Positions 45,063-54,166 of a stretch of DNA of 64,000 nt are shown here, one piece after another. Positions within the stretch are counted from its first letter, which is position 1. Each line of letters opens with the position of its first letter. A program made the translations under genes and the position numbers. This stretch comes from Hyphomicrobiaceae bacterium. Lineage in GTDB: Bacteria; Pseudomonadota; Alphaproteobacteria; Rhizobiales; Hyphomicrobiaceae. The stretch is from assembly GCA_008933705.1 (NCBI GenBank), contig WBUN01000009.1, forward strand, positions 1 through 64,000. The letters are read 5' to 3'. The notes beneath the pieces were generated by a model. It worked only from the letters and a program-made list of their open reading frames with translations, was not told the origin of the DNA and searched no databases.

Positions 45063-46940
45063 ATGGAGCCTGCGATGGGCAGCGGCGACGATACCTGGCA
45101 GCCGGGCCGGATCGGGCCGTTCGCCGACGACGCGGCGATCACGCTTGCCGAGCAGACGCCGCTTGAAGTCCGGTTTGCCGCACGGACACCCTATGATGCC
45201 ATTTCCGCCAGCGCGCGGCGCTGCCCGGACAAGGCGGCCACGCTGTTTCTTCCCAACGGGCTTGCCGGGGATACGCCTGAGTCGACCACCTATGCGCAGT
45301 TGCTCGACGGTCTTGTTCGGGCGGCCAACCTCTTCCGCTCGATGGGCGTGGGCAGCACCGATGTCGTGGCGGTGCTGCTGCCGAACGTGCCGGAATTCCA
45401 CGCCGTGATCTGGGGCGCAACCACAGCGGGCGTCGCGTTCCCGATCAACTACCTGCTCGAGCCTGCGCACATTGCCCAGTTGATACGAACGTCCGGTGCG
45501 CGTGTGCTGGTCACTGTGGCACCAGCATTCGATGCGGAAATTTGGAACAGGGCAGAAGCCGCTCGCAGGATGGTGGATACACTCGATGTCGTGGTTGCCG
45601 TTCGGGGCAGCGCACCCGGCGCCATCGACTATGCTGCAGCCTTGCAGACTGTGCTTGGAGAAAGCCTGACATTCCTTCCTGAGAAGGAGTTCGACGACGT
45701 CACCGTACTGGTCAACACCGGCGGCTCGACAGGGCATCCCAAGATCGCTTGCCAGACCAATCGCAACCTGTTGTTCGAGGCGTGGGTGCTCGGCGCTATC
45801 CGCGAGCGTCGACAGGCCGAGTGCTCCATCTGCGGAGGACCGTTGTTTCATGCTGCCGGCTTAATCATCACCGGTCTGATGCCGCTGTTCTGGGGCAGCA
45901 CAATTCTGATGCTGTCGCCGTATGGCTATCGGGCAAAGGGCGTCATCGGCGATCTCTGGAACATTGTCGTCAAGTACAATGTAACCCACGCGACCCTGGT
46001 GCCGACCATCCTGACGGTTCTTGCTGGCCTTCCCTTCAAGCCGGTCCCATCGACGTTGAAGAGCATCGGTTGTGGGGCAGCGCCTCTGCCGCAACCACTG
46101 CACGACAAGTTTCTGAAATTGACCGGCCTGCCGGTATCGCAGGGCTACGGCCTGACTGAAGCCGGCTGCGCCGTGACCACGACGCAGCACTCGGAAACGC
46201 CATTCGGCTCGATCGGTCGCCGCCTGCCGTATGTGCAGGTGCGGATCGTCATCCTCGACGAAAACGGCAATGAACTGCGCGATGCGGCAGACGGGGAGTA
46301 CGGCGTCATCGCCGTCCGGGGCCCGAACGTGTTTGCCGGCTATGTTGGAGAGCGAAATGGGAAAGCCACTTGGCTGCAGGGAGGCTGGCTGAACACGGGC
46401 GATCTCGGCTATCGTGATAGCGACGGCTTCTACTGGCTGATCGGGCGCGCCAAGGACATCATCGTTCGCAGCGGCCACAATATCGATCCGCGCGTCATAG
46501 AAGATGCGCTGCTTCGCCTCGACGGCATCAGGGATGCGGCAGCCGTGGGCATGCCTGACGCCTATGCCGGGGAACTGCCTGTCGCGTTCGTCGTTGCGGA
46601 TCCCATCGCAGCGCTCACCGCTGACGACATACTGCACAAGGTTGGACTGAGCATCCCCGAGAGGGCAGCCATCCCCAAGCGCATCATTCTAACCGATGGC
46701 CTTCCCAAGACGCGGGTCGACAAGATCGACAAGGGGCGCTTGCGCGCCACCGCGGCGCGGCTTGCCATGGTCGAGGCGCTGACGTCCGCCGGCATTGGCA
46801 CAGACCACTACACCATTGCCGACGAGGCCGGCGGCGGCATGCGTTTCGTCGTCCGAACCACGTCGGCGGCGCACGGAGATCTTGGGATGCGTATCAAGGC
46901 TGCGCTGGACCCCCTCGGCGTGCCGGTCACGGTCGTTTGA
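45063..46940 (+). CDS. AMP-dependent acyl-CoA ligase
   Basis: 625 residues of the ANL superfamily. Its phosphate loop is VNTGGSTGHPKIACQTNRN. It continues with SQGYGLTEAGCA, WLNTGDLGYRDSDGFYWLIG and RAKDIIVRSGHNIDPRVIED, with the late lysine in KTRVDKIDKGRL. It makes a CoA thioester in the cytoplasm and begins the pathway of this locus. The C-terminal ~50 residues extend beyond the usual end. It converges on the hotdog-TetR gene, overlapping its 3' end by 14 bases. A palindrome 26 bases before its start suggests control by that regulator. Confidence 0.9.
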   Translation: MEPAMGSGDDTWQPGRIGPFADDAAITLAEQTPLEVRFAARTPYDAISASARRCPDKAATLFLPNGLAGDTPESTTYAQLLDGLVRAANLFRSMGVGSTDVVAVLLPNVPEFHAVIWGATTAGVAFPINYLLEPAHIAQLIRTSGARVLVTVAPAFDAEIWNRAEAARRMVDTLDVVVAVRGSAPGAIDYAAALQTVLGESLTFLPEKEFDDVTVLVNTGGSTGHPKIACQTNRNLLFEAWVLGAIRERRQAECSICGGPLFHAAGLIITGLMPLFWGSTILMLSPYGYRAKGVIGDLWNIVVKYNVTHATLVPTILTVLAGLPFKPVPSTLKSIGCGAAPLPQPLHDKFLKLTGLPVSQGYGLTEAGCAVTTTQHSETPFGSIGRRLPYVQVRIVILDENGNELRDAADGEYGVIAVRGPNVFAGYVGERNGKATWLQGGWLNTGDLGYRDSDGFYWLIGRAKDIIVRSGHNIDPRVIEDALLRLDGIRDAAAVGMPDAYAGELPVAFVVADPIAALTADDILHKVGLSIPERAAIPKRIILTDGLPKTRVDKIDKGRLRATAARLAMVEALTSAGIGTDHYTIADEAGGGMRFVVRTTSAAHGDLGMRIKAALDPLGVPVTVV

Positions 46941-47988
46941 CCGTGCGCGGGCCATCGTGCCTCTTCTTTGACGGCAGGTCATCTTCACGTCTGAGCACAG
47001 CGCTCGCTACGAATTGTGCGACAGCCTTCTCCACACGGGCCTGGCCGAACTTCTTCACATTCCAGTAGCGCAGCGGCCCGACTGTGCACAACAACGACAC
47101 CAGTTCTGCCCACACCTCGGGATCCGGCACATCGAACGCACCGCTCTCGTTGCCTTCCTGCAGCAGGGCGCGCCAGATCTCGATGCCCTCGGCTGACTGG
47201 CGAAACGACTTTCGGCGATCGTCCGGTCGCAAGTGTCGGCCTTCCTCGTAGAGAAGCATGATCATGGCGGGATCGGAGCGGTACATGTTCAGCAGCGCGT
47301 TGACGCCGGCCATCAGTCGGTCGGCTGCCGGCGCATCGCCACCGGTGCTGCTCGTCAAAGTCTCGTATATGCGCTCGAGTATGGCGCTGAACACAAGGGT
47401 GAGAAGGTCCTCCTTGGTCTTGATGTAGTGGTACATGGTCGGGGTCGTCATGCCGGCGGCCGTAGCCACGTCCTTGACGGAGGCTCGAATGAAGCCTTTC
47501 TCGCTGAAGGCTCTGATCGCGGCTCGCACCAGCGCCTCCCGGCGATCGCCTCTGTCGGCCGAGAGAACCTTTTGCGCCGTCGTCTTCGTCCCAGCTTCCG
47601 CCGCCGCCTTGCTCGCGCCAATGATCTGAACATGCCTGACGATGCCGACGATTGTGCCGTCGCCGCTCGTCAGGGTGGTCTCCCACACAAGTGTGGAATG
47701 GTCGCGGTGGATCCGGCGGCTCTCGGCGTCGGATACTCTGCCTCCTCCGTTCAAGTGCGTGATGGAGGCCTCGATCGTCCGCGCAGCATTGCGATCGCCC
47801 AGGTTCTTCGTGACGCCTGCTTCAACCAGCAGGTCGGCGAAATACAGCATCCGGGCAAGCTGATTGTCCGCGTCGTTAGGCTCCGACGACCAGCGACCGG
47901 CAACACGCGCATCCGAGCATGCCAGAAGTGTCAGCTCCTTCGGCTGCTGCCCGGAAGGCAGGCCGGTTGCGACGTTGGCTGCGGACAT
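46927..47988 (-). CDS. Hotdog-domain/TetR fusion regulator
   Basis: 353 residues. Residues ~17-140 look like a 4HBT hotdog thioesterase domain (LARMLYFADLLVEAGV, ARTIEASITHLNGGGRV, HSTLVWETTLTSGDGTIVGI). A TetR helix-turn-helix follows at about 160-210 (RREALVRAAIRAFSEKGFIR, VATAAGMTTPTMYHYIKTKE), then a TetR ligand domain. TetR proteins normally begin with the HTH. The hotdog part could bind an acyl-CoA and act as an extra sensor, or hydrolyse it. ATG 47988 is firmly set by GGAGG; the frame is open to 48051 without support. Gene order and palindromes on both sides suggest it controls the ligase, hydratase and thiolase transcripts. The TetR half is certain; the hotdog half is read from pattern. 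Confidence 0.85.
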   Translation of the reverse strand: MSAANVATGLPSGQQPKELTLLACSDARVAGRWSSEPNDADNQLARMLYFADLLVEAGVTKNLGDRNAARTIEASITHLNGGGRVSDAESRRIHRDHSTLVWETTLTSGDGTIVGIVRHVQIIGASKAAAEAGTKTTAQKVLSADRGDRREALVRAAIRAFSEKGFIRASVKDVATAAGMTTPTMYHYIKTKEDLLTLVFSAILERIYETLTSSTGGDAPAADRLMAGVNALLNMYRSDPAMIMLLYEEGRHLRPDDRRKSFRQSAEGIEIWRALLQEGNESGAFDVPDPEVWAELVSLLCTVGPLRYWNVKKFGQARVEKAVAQFVASAVLRREDDLPSKKRHDGPRTVKRP

Positions 47989-48079
47989 CGTTCCTCCATG
48001 GCTTGAAGCCGGTTTTCTCGGCAAATAGCGACATTTGCGACCATCTTGCAAATCCCCTCAGAATGCACTTGCAAATTAT

Positions 48080-48093
48080 ATCGAGTGCTCGAT
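48080..48093. promoter_or_regulatory. Operator-like palindrome, site 2 of two
   Basis: ATCGAGTGCTCGAT with arms ATCGAG / CTCGAT, followed by AAA as at 45023. It lies between the hotdog-TetR start and the thiolase start. Confidence 0.6.
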
Positions 48094-48146
48094 AAAGTCC
48101 CCTGATGAACGAGGCGCGCGGAGGCGGCACCGCGGGGAAGGCGTGG

Positions 48147-49310
48147 ATGAAGGCGTTCGAAGACATCGTCATTGTGGCGTATGCGGAAGCCAAAAATGAG
48201 AAGGGCTCGGGCCGCACGGCGTACGACCTTGCGGGCGAGGTGCTGAGCGGGCTGGTGGAGCGCAGCGGGATCGGGCTGGACCAGATCGATGGCTTGGCGG
48301 CTTCGCCGACCATGTCGGAGGGCGCCAATCCCTTCTACTCGGTCTTCATGGCTGAGCTGTTGGGGCTGCAGACCAGTTGGCTGCAGGGCATGGATCTTGG
48401 CGGTGCCTCGTCGATCGCGGGTCTCCACCGTGCTGCGATGGCAATCCGATCCGGCGCCTGCGAAACCGTCGCGCTCATTGCCGCCGACAGTCCGTCTACG
48501 GCCTGGACGGCCCAGTTTGATCGCTACGATGCACCCAAAGTCGGCCTCCTGGGGCCGCCCGGCGCCTTCGCGCTGCTCATGAACCGTTACGATCATCTCT
48601 ATCGCTTGAAACCGGAGGCTCTGGGCAAGCTTGCCGTCACTCAGCGCGCCGGAGCGGTGCAGAACCCCAATGCCTATGAGCGGTTCCGCAAACCCCTCAC
48701 GCTGGAGCAATATTTCCAGTCGCCGATGCTGTCGGAGCCGATTCGCGTGCTCGATTGCGTCATGTACCTGGATGGAGCAAGCGGAGTTCTCATCACGAGC
48801 AGGGCAAATGCGGAGCGTCGCAAGCTGAAAAGCGTTCGCCCCATTGCCTATCGCGAGGTGTCCAACTTCCGCGTGCGCGATCTAGACGCCGACATGCTGG
48901 AGAGTGGCTTTGCGACTGCCGGGCCCAAGGCGCTGGCCGATGCCGGTCTGAGGCCGGACCAGATCCAGATGTTTCATCCCTACGACGACTTCACGTTCGC
49001 GATATTGCTCCAGCTCGAGCAGATCGGATTCTGCAAACGGGGAGAGGGCTCGGAATTCATCCTGTCGACAGACCTGTCGCCGAGGGGGCGCTTAGCTCTC
49101 AACACCGGCGGCGGGCAAATCTCTGCCGGCCAGCCAGGTCTTGCAAGCGGCGGCTTGAACCTGGTCGAGGCCGTCCGCCAACTGATGGGCGAAGCCGGCG
49201 AGCGACAGGTTCCCAATCCGCGCAATGCGATGGTCACAGGGATCGGCAGCATCGCGATCATGCGCAACTGGAACGTCTCGAATGTCTTGATCCTGGAGGT
49301 AGGGCAATGA
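48147..49310 (+). CDS. Thiolase-like protein lacking the usual nucleophilic cysteine
   Basis: 387 residues of the SCP2-thiolase-like group. Where catalytic thiolases carry the acyl-accepting Cys, this has MDLGGASSIAGLHRAA. The later HPYDDFTFAILLQLE and NTGGGQISAGQPGLASGG blocks are present. Such proteins pair with DUF35 OB-fold partners and may act as aldolases or thiolase-like lyases. ATG 48147 follows GGGGAAGG and starts on family sequence; an earlier ATG at 48105 lacks a ribosome site and is only 11 bases after the palindrome. The stop overlaps the DUF35 start, indicating a complex. Confidence 0.85.
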   Translation: MKAFEDIVIVAYAEAKNEKGSGRTAYDLAGEVLSGLVERSGIGLDQIDGLAASPTMSEGANPFYSVFMAELLGLQTSWLQGMDLGGASSIAGLHRAAMAIRSGACETVALIAADSPSTAWTAQFDRYDAPKVGLLGPPGAFALLMNRYDHLYRLKPEALGKLAVTQRAGAVQNPNAYERFRKPLTLEQYFQSPMLSEPIRVLDCVMYLDGASGVLITSRANAERRKLKSVRPIAYREVSNFRVRDLDADMLESGFATAGPKALADAGLRPDQIQMFHPYDDFTFAILLQLEQIGFCKRGEGSEFILSTDLSPRGRLALNTGGGQISAGQPGLASGGLNLVEAVRQLMGEAGERQVPNPRNAMVTGIGSIAIMRNWNVSNVLILEVGQ

Positions 49311-49738
49311 GCGACGGCACATCGGCTCCTGCGCTCGCGGCCAAGGCGTCCGACTTTGGTCGCCCCTATTGGGATGCGCTGCGCGCCGGTCGACTGACGA
49401 TGCAGGCATGCTCGGCAACTGGCCGCTTCCAACATCCGCCGCGCCCCGTGAGCTTCGCAAACGGCAGCCGCACATTGGATTGGCGCGAGATTGGCGGCAA
49501 CGGCCGGATCTACGCCTTCACCATCAATCGCCGACCGGCACCGGGCTTCGAAGGTCGCACACCTTACATCGTCGCCGTGATCGAGCTGCCGGAGCGCATT
49601 CGCATCATGGCCAACATCGAGGCGAGGCCGGAGAGTGTCCGGATCGGGGCTGCGGTCCGCTTTGCGCGCAAGTTGTCACCGACCGGCGACCCGCTGTTCG
49701 AGTTAGACAAAGCCGTACCCGGCACGGAGGCGAGGTGA
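49307..49738 (+). CDS. DUF35 OB-fold partner protein, zinc site degenerate
   Basis: 143 residues. The N-terminal rubredoxin-like ribbon normally has four cysteines; here only one remains (MQACSATGRFQHPPRPVSF). The OB-fold follows (GRIYAFTINRRPAPGFEGRT, PYIVAVIELPERIRIMANIE). DUF35 proteins bind thiolase-like partners and often CoA. It starts at an ATGA overlap with the thiolase-like gene after GGAGG. A gap of 131 bases separates it from the ABC ATPase, so both probably share a transcript. Confidence 0.85.
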   Translation: MSDGTSAPALAAKASDFGRPYWDALRAGRLTMQACSATGRFQHPPRPVSFANGSRTLDWREIGGNGRIYAFTINRRPAPGFEGRTPYIVAVIELPERIRIMANIEARPESVRIGAAVRFARKLSPTGDPLFELDKAVPGTEAR

Positions 49739-49869
49739 GCGATGCGGAGCCGACGGCCATGGTCGTTGATCGGCTGGAGCTTTGCGGCAAAAGGCGAAGG
49801 CAGTTCGGATTTCGGACAGGCTGAGACCGGGCGCGAGTCCCGCGCGGCGGGCCTAGCGAAGTGAAGGCA

Positions 49870-51555
49870 ATGGCCCCGATACGCAAGGACACCGCCCATG
49901 CTCAATCGCTTCTAACTGTCAGCGATCTCAGCGTTCGTCTTCCTTCGGGCGCCGATCGCCCCTATGCGCTGCAAGGCTTCGATCTTCGAATCGGACGCGA
50001 CGAGGTGGTTTGCCTCGTCGGCGGATCAGGGTCGGGCAAGTCCATCGCGGCACGCGCGATCATGCGCGTGCTGCCGGAACCCCATGTGTGGATTGAAAGC
50101 GGCAGCATCGACTACCTGGGCGAGGCTCTCACGCACACATCTTCCTCGCGCATGCGCAAGATCAGGGGTGCCGAAATCGGCATGATATTCCAGGAGCCGA
50201 TGACAGCGCTCAATCCCCTGATGCGCGTCGGCACGCAGATCGACGAAGCAATGCGGGTGCACGGTATCGCCGACCGACGGGAGCGGCGGGCACGCACCTT
50301 GCGCATCCTTGACGAGGTGCAGCTTCCCGATCCATCAGAGATCTACCACTCCTATCCCCATCAGCTGTCCGGCGGACAGCGACAGCGGGCGATGATCGCA
50401 ATGGCGCTTGTGCTCGAGCCCAAGCTGCTAATCGCCGACGAGCCCACGACCGCACTGGACGTCACTACGCAGGCTCAGATTCTGACCCTGATCGATCGCC
50501 TTCGTCGCGTGCATCGAACGGGCGTTCTGTTCATCACGCACGATTTCGGCGTCGTGGCCGAGATCGCTGACCGTATCGTGGTGATGCATCACGGCCGTGT
50601 CGTGGAGTCGGGTGACCGGGATTCCGTCCTTGGCTCGCCCGAGAGCGACTACGCGCGTCTACTGCTGGCATCGGTGCCCGGCTGCGTGCCGGCACCCGTG
50701 CGAGCGATCCCACAGGATGTCGTGCTGTCGGTGTCCGGCGTCAGCAAGTCTTATGCGCCTCGCGGCTCGTTATTTCGCCGTGCCAGTACAAGGCCAGCCG
50801 TGCAGGACGTCCATCTTTCCGTACGGCGCGGTGAGACGCTTGGCATTGTGGGCGAGTCCGGCTCAGGCAAGTCGACAACAGCCCGCATCGCTGTCCGGTT
50901 GCTGGAGCCCGACTGCGGCTCGATCGTGCTCAATGGCATCGAACTCACCAAGTTGCATCAGCGTGAGCTCGGCAGGATCCGCCCGCATATCCAGATTGTC
51001 TTTCAGGACCCCATCGGGTCCCTCAACCCCCGTCATCGCGTGGGCGAAATCGTCGCCGCAGGGCCCATGCTGCATGGCGTCAACAGGGCCGAGGCACGTT
51101 GTCGCGCTGAGGAGGCTTTCGACTTGGTCGGATTGGACCAGCGCGCCCTTCAGCGTTACCCACACGAGTTCTCCGGCGGTCAGCGGCAGCGGATTGCGCT
51201 CGCTCGTGCGCTGGTCATGCGCCCCAAGGTTCTGGTGGCGGACGAAGCCGTTTCGGCGCTCGACGTCACGGTCCAGGCACAGATCCTCGATCTGCTGCGC
51301 AGCATCCGTGATCGGCTCGATCTGGCCATCCTGTTCGTCACACATGACCTCCGGGTGGCCGCACAGATCTGCGATTCGATCGCAGTGATGAGGGGTGGAG
51401 TCGTCGTCGAGAGCGGTGCGACCGGCAAGATTTTCGACCACCCCGAGCACCAGTACACCCGTCAGCTTCTGGCATCCATTCCGGGCCGTTCGTGGTTCGC
51501 GCGTGGCGCGCATCATTCGACAGTTGAGGAGAAGGCACGTGAAGCTCAAGCGTGA
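49870..51555 (+). CDS. Double-ATPase of an oligopeptide/nickel-type ABC importer (DppD-DppF fusion)
   Basis: 561 residues holding two complete ATPases. First: Walker A GGSGSGKSIAA, signature LSGGQRQRAMIA, Walker B LLIADEPTTALD. Second: GESGSGKSTTA, FSGGQRQRIALA, VLVADEAVSALD. These correspond to separate DppD and DppF in most systems; the single-chain form is as in GsiA. Start ATG 49870 is preferred to GTG 49861. The order ATPase, binding protein, two permeases follows. It drives import of a peptide-like or other small solute feeding this acyl-CoA locus. Confidence 0.9.
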   Translation: MAPIRKDTAHAQSLLTVSDLSVRLPSGADRPYALQGFDLRIGRDEVVCLVGGSGSGKSIAARAIMRVLPEPHVWIESGSIDYLGEALTHTSSSRMRKIRGAEIGMIFQEPMTALNPLMRVGTQIDEAMRVHGIADRRERRARTLRILDEVQLPDPSEIYHSYPHQLSGGQRQRAMIAMALVLEPKLLIADEPTTALDVTTQAQILTLIDRLRRVHRTGVLFITHDFGVVAEIADRIVVMHHGRVVESGDRDSVLGSPESDYARLLLASVPGCVPAPVRAIPQDVVLSVSGVSKSYAPRGSLFRRASTRPAVQDVHLSVRRGETLGIVGESGSGKSTTARIAVRLLEPDCGSIVLNGIELTKLHQRELGRIRPHIQIVFQDPIGSLNPRHRVGEIVAAGPMLHGVNRAEARCRAEEAFDLVGLDQRALQRYPHEFSGGQRQRIALARALVMRPKVLVADEAVSALDVTVQAQILDLLRSIRDRLDLAILFVTHDLRVAAQICDSIAVMRGGVVVESGATGKIFDHPEHQYTRQLLASIPGRSWFARGAHHSTVEEKAREAQA

Positions 51556-53131
51556 GTGGGCGACCCTGGCGGTCGCGACAGCGGCCATTGCAGCATCGAC
51601 AATTCATGATCGCGCGGCGGCGCAAGAGCCGCGCCGCGGCGGAACCTTGGTGGAACTTGTCATCTCGGAGCCTGCGCATCTGGTGTCGCCATTCGGTGGA
51701 TCATCGACAGTCCACGAGGCTTCCTCCAAGGTTTTCGACACCCTGCTTTTCGAGCGCGACGGCAACTATGAGCCTCGCCTTGCCGAGCGCTGGACCGTTG
51801 CCCCCGACGGCAAGAGCTTCACGTTCCATCTGAACAGGACCGTCAGGTGGCACGACGGCAAGCCGTTCACGGCAGCCGATGTCGCCTTTTCACTGCAGGA
51901 GATCTGGAAGAAGTTCGGCGGCAACGTCGCGTTCAGCCGGATTGCGCGCGTTGAGACGCCCGATCCTCACACCGTCATCTTTCACGCCGACGAGCCAGTA
52001 GCCCCGCAACTGCTGTTGAGCACGGTGGGGAGCTACCAAGGCGCCGTCCTGCCGAAGCATGTCTATGAAGGCACCGACTATCGCTCCAACAGAGCCAACC
52101 GCGCGCCCATCGGCACCGGCCCGTTCCGTTTCAAGGAATGGCTACCGGGACAATACCTGGTGTTCGAGCGCAACGCCGATTACTATCGCCAACCGTTTCC
52201 CTATCTCGATCGCGTCATCGTACGAGTCGAGCGCAATGCCGCCACGCGCTCGGCTGCCCTGGAGTCAGGGGCCGCCCATCTTGCGGTCCGCAGCCCGGTG
52301 TCGCTTCGCGATCTGCCTCGCATCGCTCAGATTCCAAGCCTGGCCTACAGCAGCGTCGGTAGCGAACACGCAGGGTGGCATCAGCTCATGGAGTTCAACA
52401 CGCAGCGAGAGATCACCAAGAACAGGGCGGTGCGGCAGGCAATCGCCTACGCGATCGACAAGAAGAAGCTGCTGGACGTCGTATTCGTCGGTCGCGGCAA
52501 AGTCGCAACCGGGCCAATCCCGTCGAGCATCCCGACCTACACGGCCGATGTCGCAACCTATCCGTTCGACCCCAAGAAGGCCGAAACCCTGCTCGACCGG
52601 GAAGGATACACCCGCAATGCTGATGGCAGCCGCTTCACGCTCAATTTCGTCATCGGCGCCTATTTCGAGACCGGGCTGCAAAGTGTCGAGATCATCCGCC
52701 AGAACCTGGCCGATATCGGCATCAAGACCAACATTCACACGCCCGATATCGCCGCGTTCACCCGCCGCGTCTACAAGGACTATGACTTCGACATAACAAT
52801 CAGCAATTCGGTGGCATTCTCGGAGCCGGGCACCGGAACATTTGCGTGGTTGTGGTCCAAGGGCATCGTTCCGGGCGTGCCGTTCCGCAACGCTTCGCGC
52901 TACAGCAATCCCGAGATGGACGAGGTGATCGAGGCGGCGCTGAGGGAGCAGGACCGGAACAAGCGCCTGGCCCTGATCCATCAATTCCAGAAGATCGCAG
53001 CGCGCGATCTGCCGATCCTCTATCTGATCGAGATGGACCAAATCAACGTCTACAACAAGCGCGTTCGCAACGTCGGCAACAACCCACGTTGGTACTACAC
53101 GAGCTGGGAGGACGTATGGCTCGAGCAGTGA
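51539..53131 (+). CDS. Periplasmic solute-binding protein of the oligopeptide/DppA family
   Basis: 530 residues, the SBP_bac_5 family. The GTG start at 51539 has GAGGAGAAGG upstream and overlaps the ATPase gene by 17 bases. A signal peptide ends near AAA-QE (about residue 29). Landmarks: YEPRLAERWTVAPDGKSFTF, VRWHDGKPFTAADVAFSL, APIGTGPFRFKEW and NRAVRQAIAYAIDKKKLLD. It captures the substrate for the importer. The ligand cannot be predicted from sequence. Confidence 0.9.
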   Translation: MKLKREWATLAVATAAIAASTIHDRAAAQEPRRGGTLVELVISEPAHLVSPFGGSSTVHEASSKVFDTLLFERDGNYEPRLAERWTVAPDGKSFTFHLNRTVRWHDGKPFTAADVAFSLQEIWKKFGGNVAFSRIARVETPDPHTVIFHADEPVAPQLLLSTVGSYQGAVLPKHVYEGTDYRSNRANRAPIGTGPFRFKEWLPGQYLVFERNADYYRQPFPYLDRVIVRVERNAATRSAALESGAAHLAVRSPVSLRDLPRIAQIPSLAYSSVGSEHAGWHQLMEFNTQREITKNRAVRQAIAYAIDKKKLLDVVFVGRGKVATGPIPSSIPTYTADVATYPFDPKKAETLLDREGYTRNADGSRFTLNFVIGAYFETGLQSVEIIRQNLADIGIKTNIHTPDIAAFTRRVYKDYDFDITISNSVAFSEPGTGTFAWLWSKGIVPGVPFRNASRYSNPEMDEVIEAALREQDRNKRLALIHQFQKIAARDLPILYLIEMDQINVYNKRVRNVGNNPRWYYTSWEDVWLEQ

Positions 53132-53188
53132 GCAGCTGCTTGCCACTCGGTAGCCACGTGGCGATGGTGCGGGCTCGAGAGAATAGCC

Positions 53189-54166
53189 ATGCGTTTTCTT
53201 GCTAGTTCCATCCTCAGGCGTGTTGCGCACGCCGTGCCTGCTCTGATCGGCATTGCGCTGATCGCGTTCGTCCTGCTCAGCCTGGCGCCGGGCGATCTCG
53301 TCGATATCCTGGCGGCCGATGGAGCCGTCCAGGATGACGTAACGGCAGCACAGCTGCGCGCCCAGTACGGGCTGGACCAGCCGGTGATCGTACAGGCGCT
53401 CTACTATCTGCGCGACGTTGCACGTCTCGACCTTGGGTTCTCGCCGATCCACGGCCTGCCCGTGGCCGACCTCATCTTCGATCGGCTGCCCGCAACCATC
53501 CTGCTGATGATGTCCAGCATATTACTTGCCGTGATCGTCGGCGTTTCGCTTGGGCTGATCTCCGGCCGCAATGTCAACACGTGGCGCGATGTCGTCGCAT
53601 CAGTCTTCGCCGCCCTGTTCTTTGCCGCACCCAGCTTCTGGGTGGGTCTGATGTTGATGGTGGGCTTCTCCATTAAGCTTGGCTGGCTGCCTGTAAGCGG
53701 CATGGTGACGATCGGCGCGGACTACGGTCCCCTGGGGAGGGTGCTGGACACCTGCACTCATCTTGTGCTGCCGACGGCGGCCCTTGGTCTGTTCTACGCA
53801 GCCATCTACGCGCGCGTGATGCGCTCGGCTGTGTTGCAGGTTTCCGTCATGGACTTTGTCGAGACGGCACGCGCCAAGGGCGTCCCGGAGCGGGCGATCA
53901 CACTGAGACACGTGCTCGGCAATGCGATTCTGCCGGTGGTGACCCTGGTGGGCCTGCAAATGGGAACTGTGCTGGCCGGGTCGGTGGTGATCGAACAGGT
54001 ATTCAGTTGGCCTGGCGTCGGCACGCTCCTGTTCGATGCGGTCATGGCCCGCAACCTCTCGATCGTCATGGGCGTGCTCATTCTCGGTTCGATCCTGGTG
54101 GTGATCAGCAACCTTGTCATCGACATCCTTTACTATTGGTTGGATCCACGGATCCAGATTCAATGA
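53189..54166 (+). CDS. ABC transporter permease, DppB type
   Basis: 325 residues with about six membrane helices and the DppB start MRFLASSILRRVAHAVPALI. The loop RAKGVPERAITLRHVLGNAI holds the ATPase coupling region, and VVIEQVFSWPGVGTLLFDAV is typical. It follows the binding-protein gene by 57 bases and overlaps the DppC gene by four bases. Confidence 0.95.
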   Translation: MRFLASSILRRVAHAVPALIGIALIAFVLLSLAPGDLVDILAADGAVQDDVTAAQLRAQYGLDQPVIVQALYYLRDVARLDLGFSPIHGLPVADLIFDRLPATILLMMSSILLAVIVGVSLGLISGRNVNTWRDVVASVFAALFFAAPSFWVGLMLMVGFSIKLGWLPVSGMVTIGADYGPLGRVLDTCTHLVLPTAALGLFYAAIYARVMRSAVLQVSVMDFVETARAKGVPERAITLRHVLGNAILPVVTLVGLQMGTVLAGSVVIEQVFSWPGVGTLLFDAVMARNLSIVMGVLILGSILVVISNLVIDILYYWLDPRIQIQ

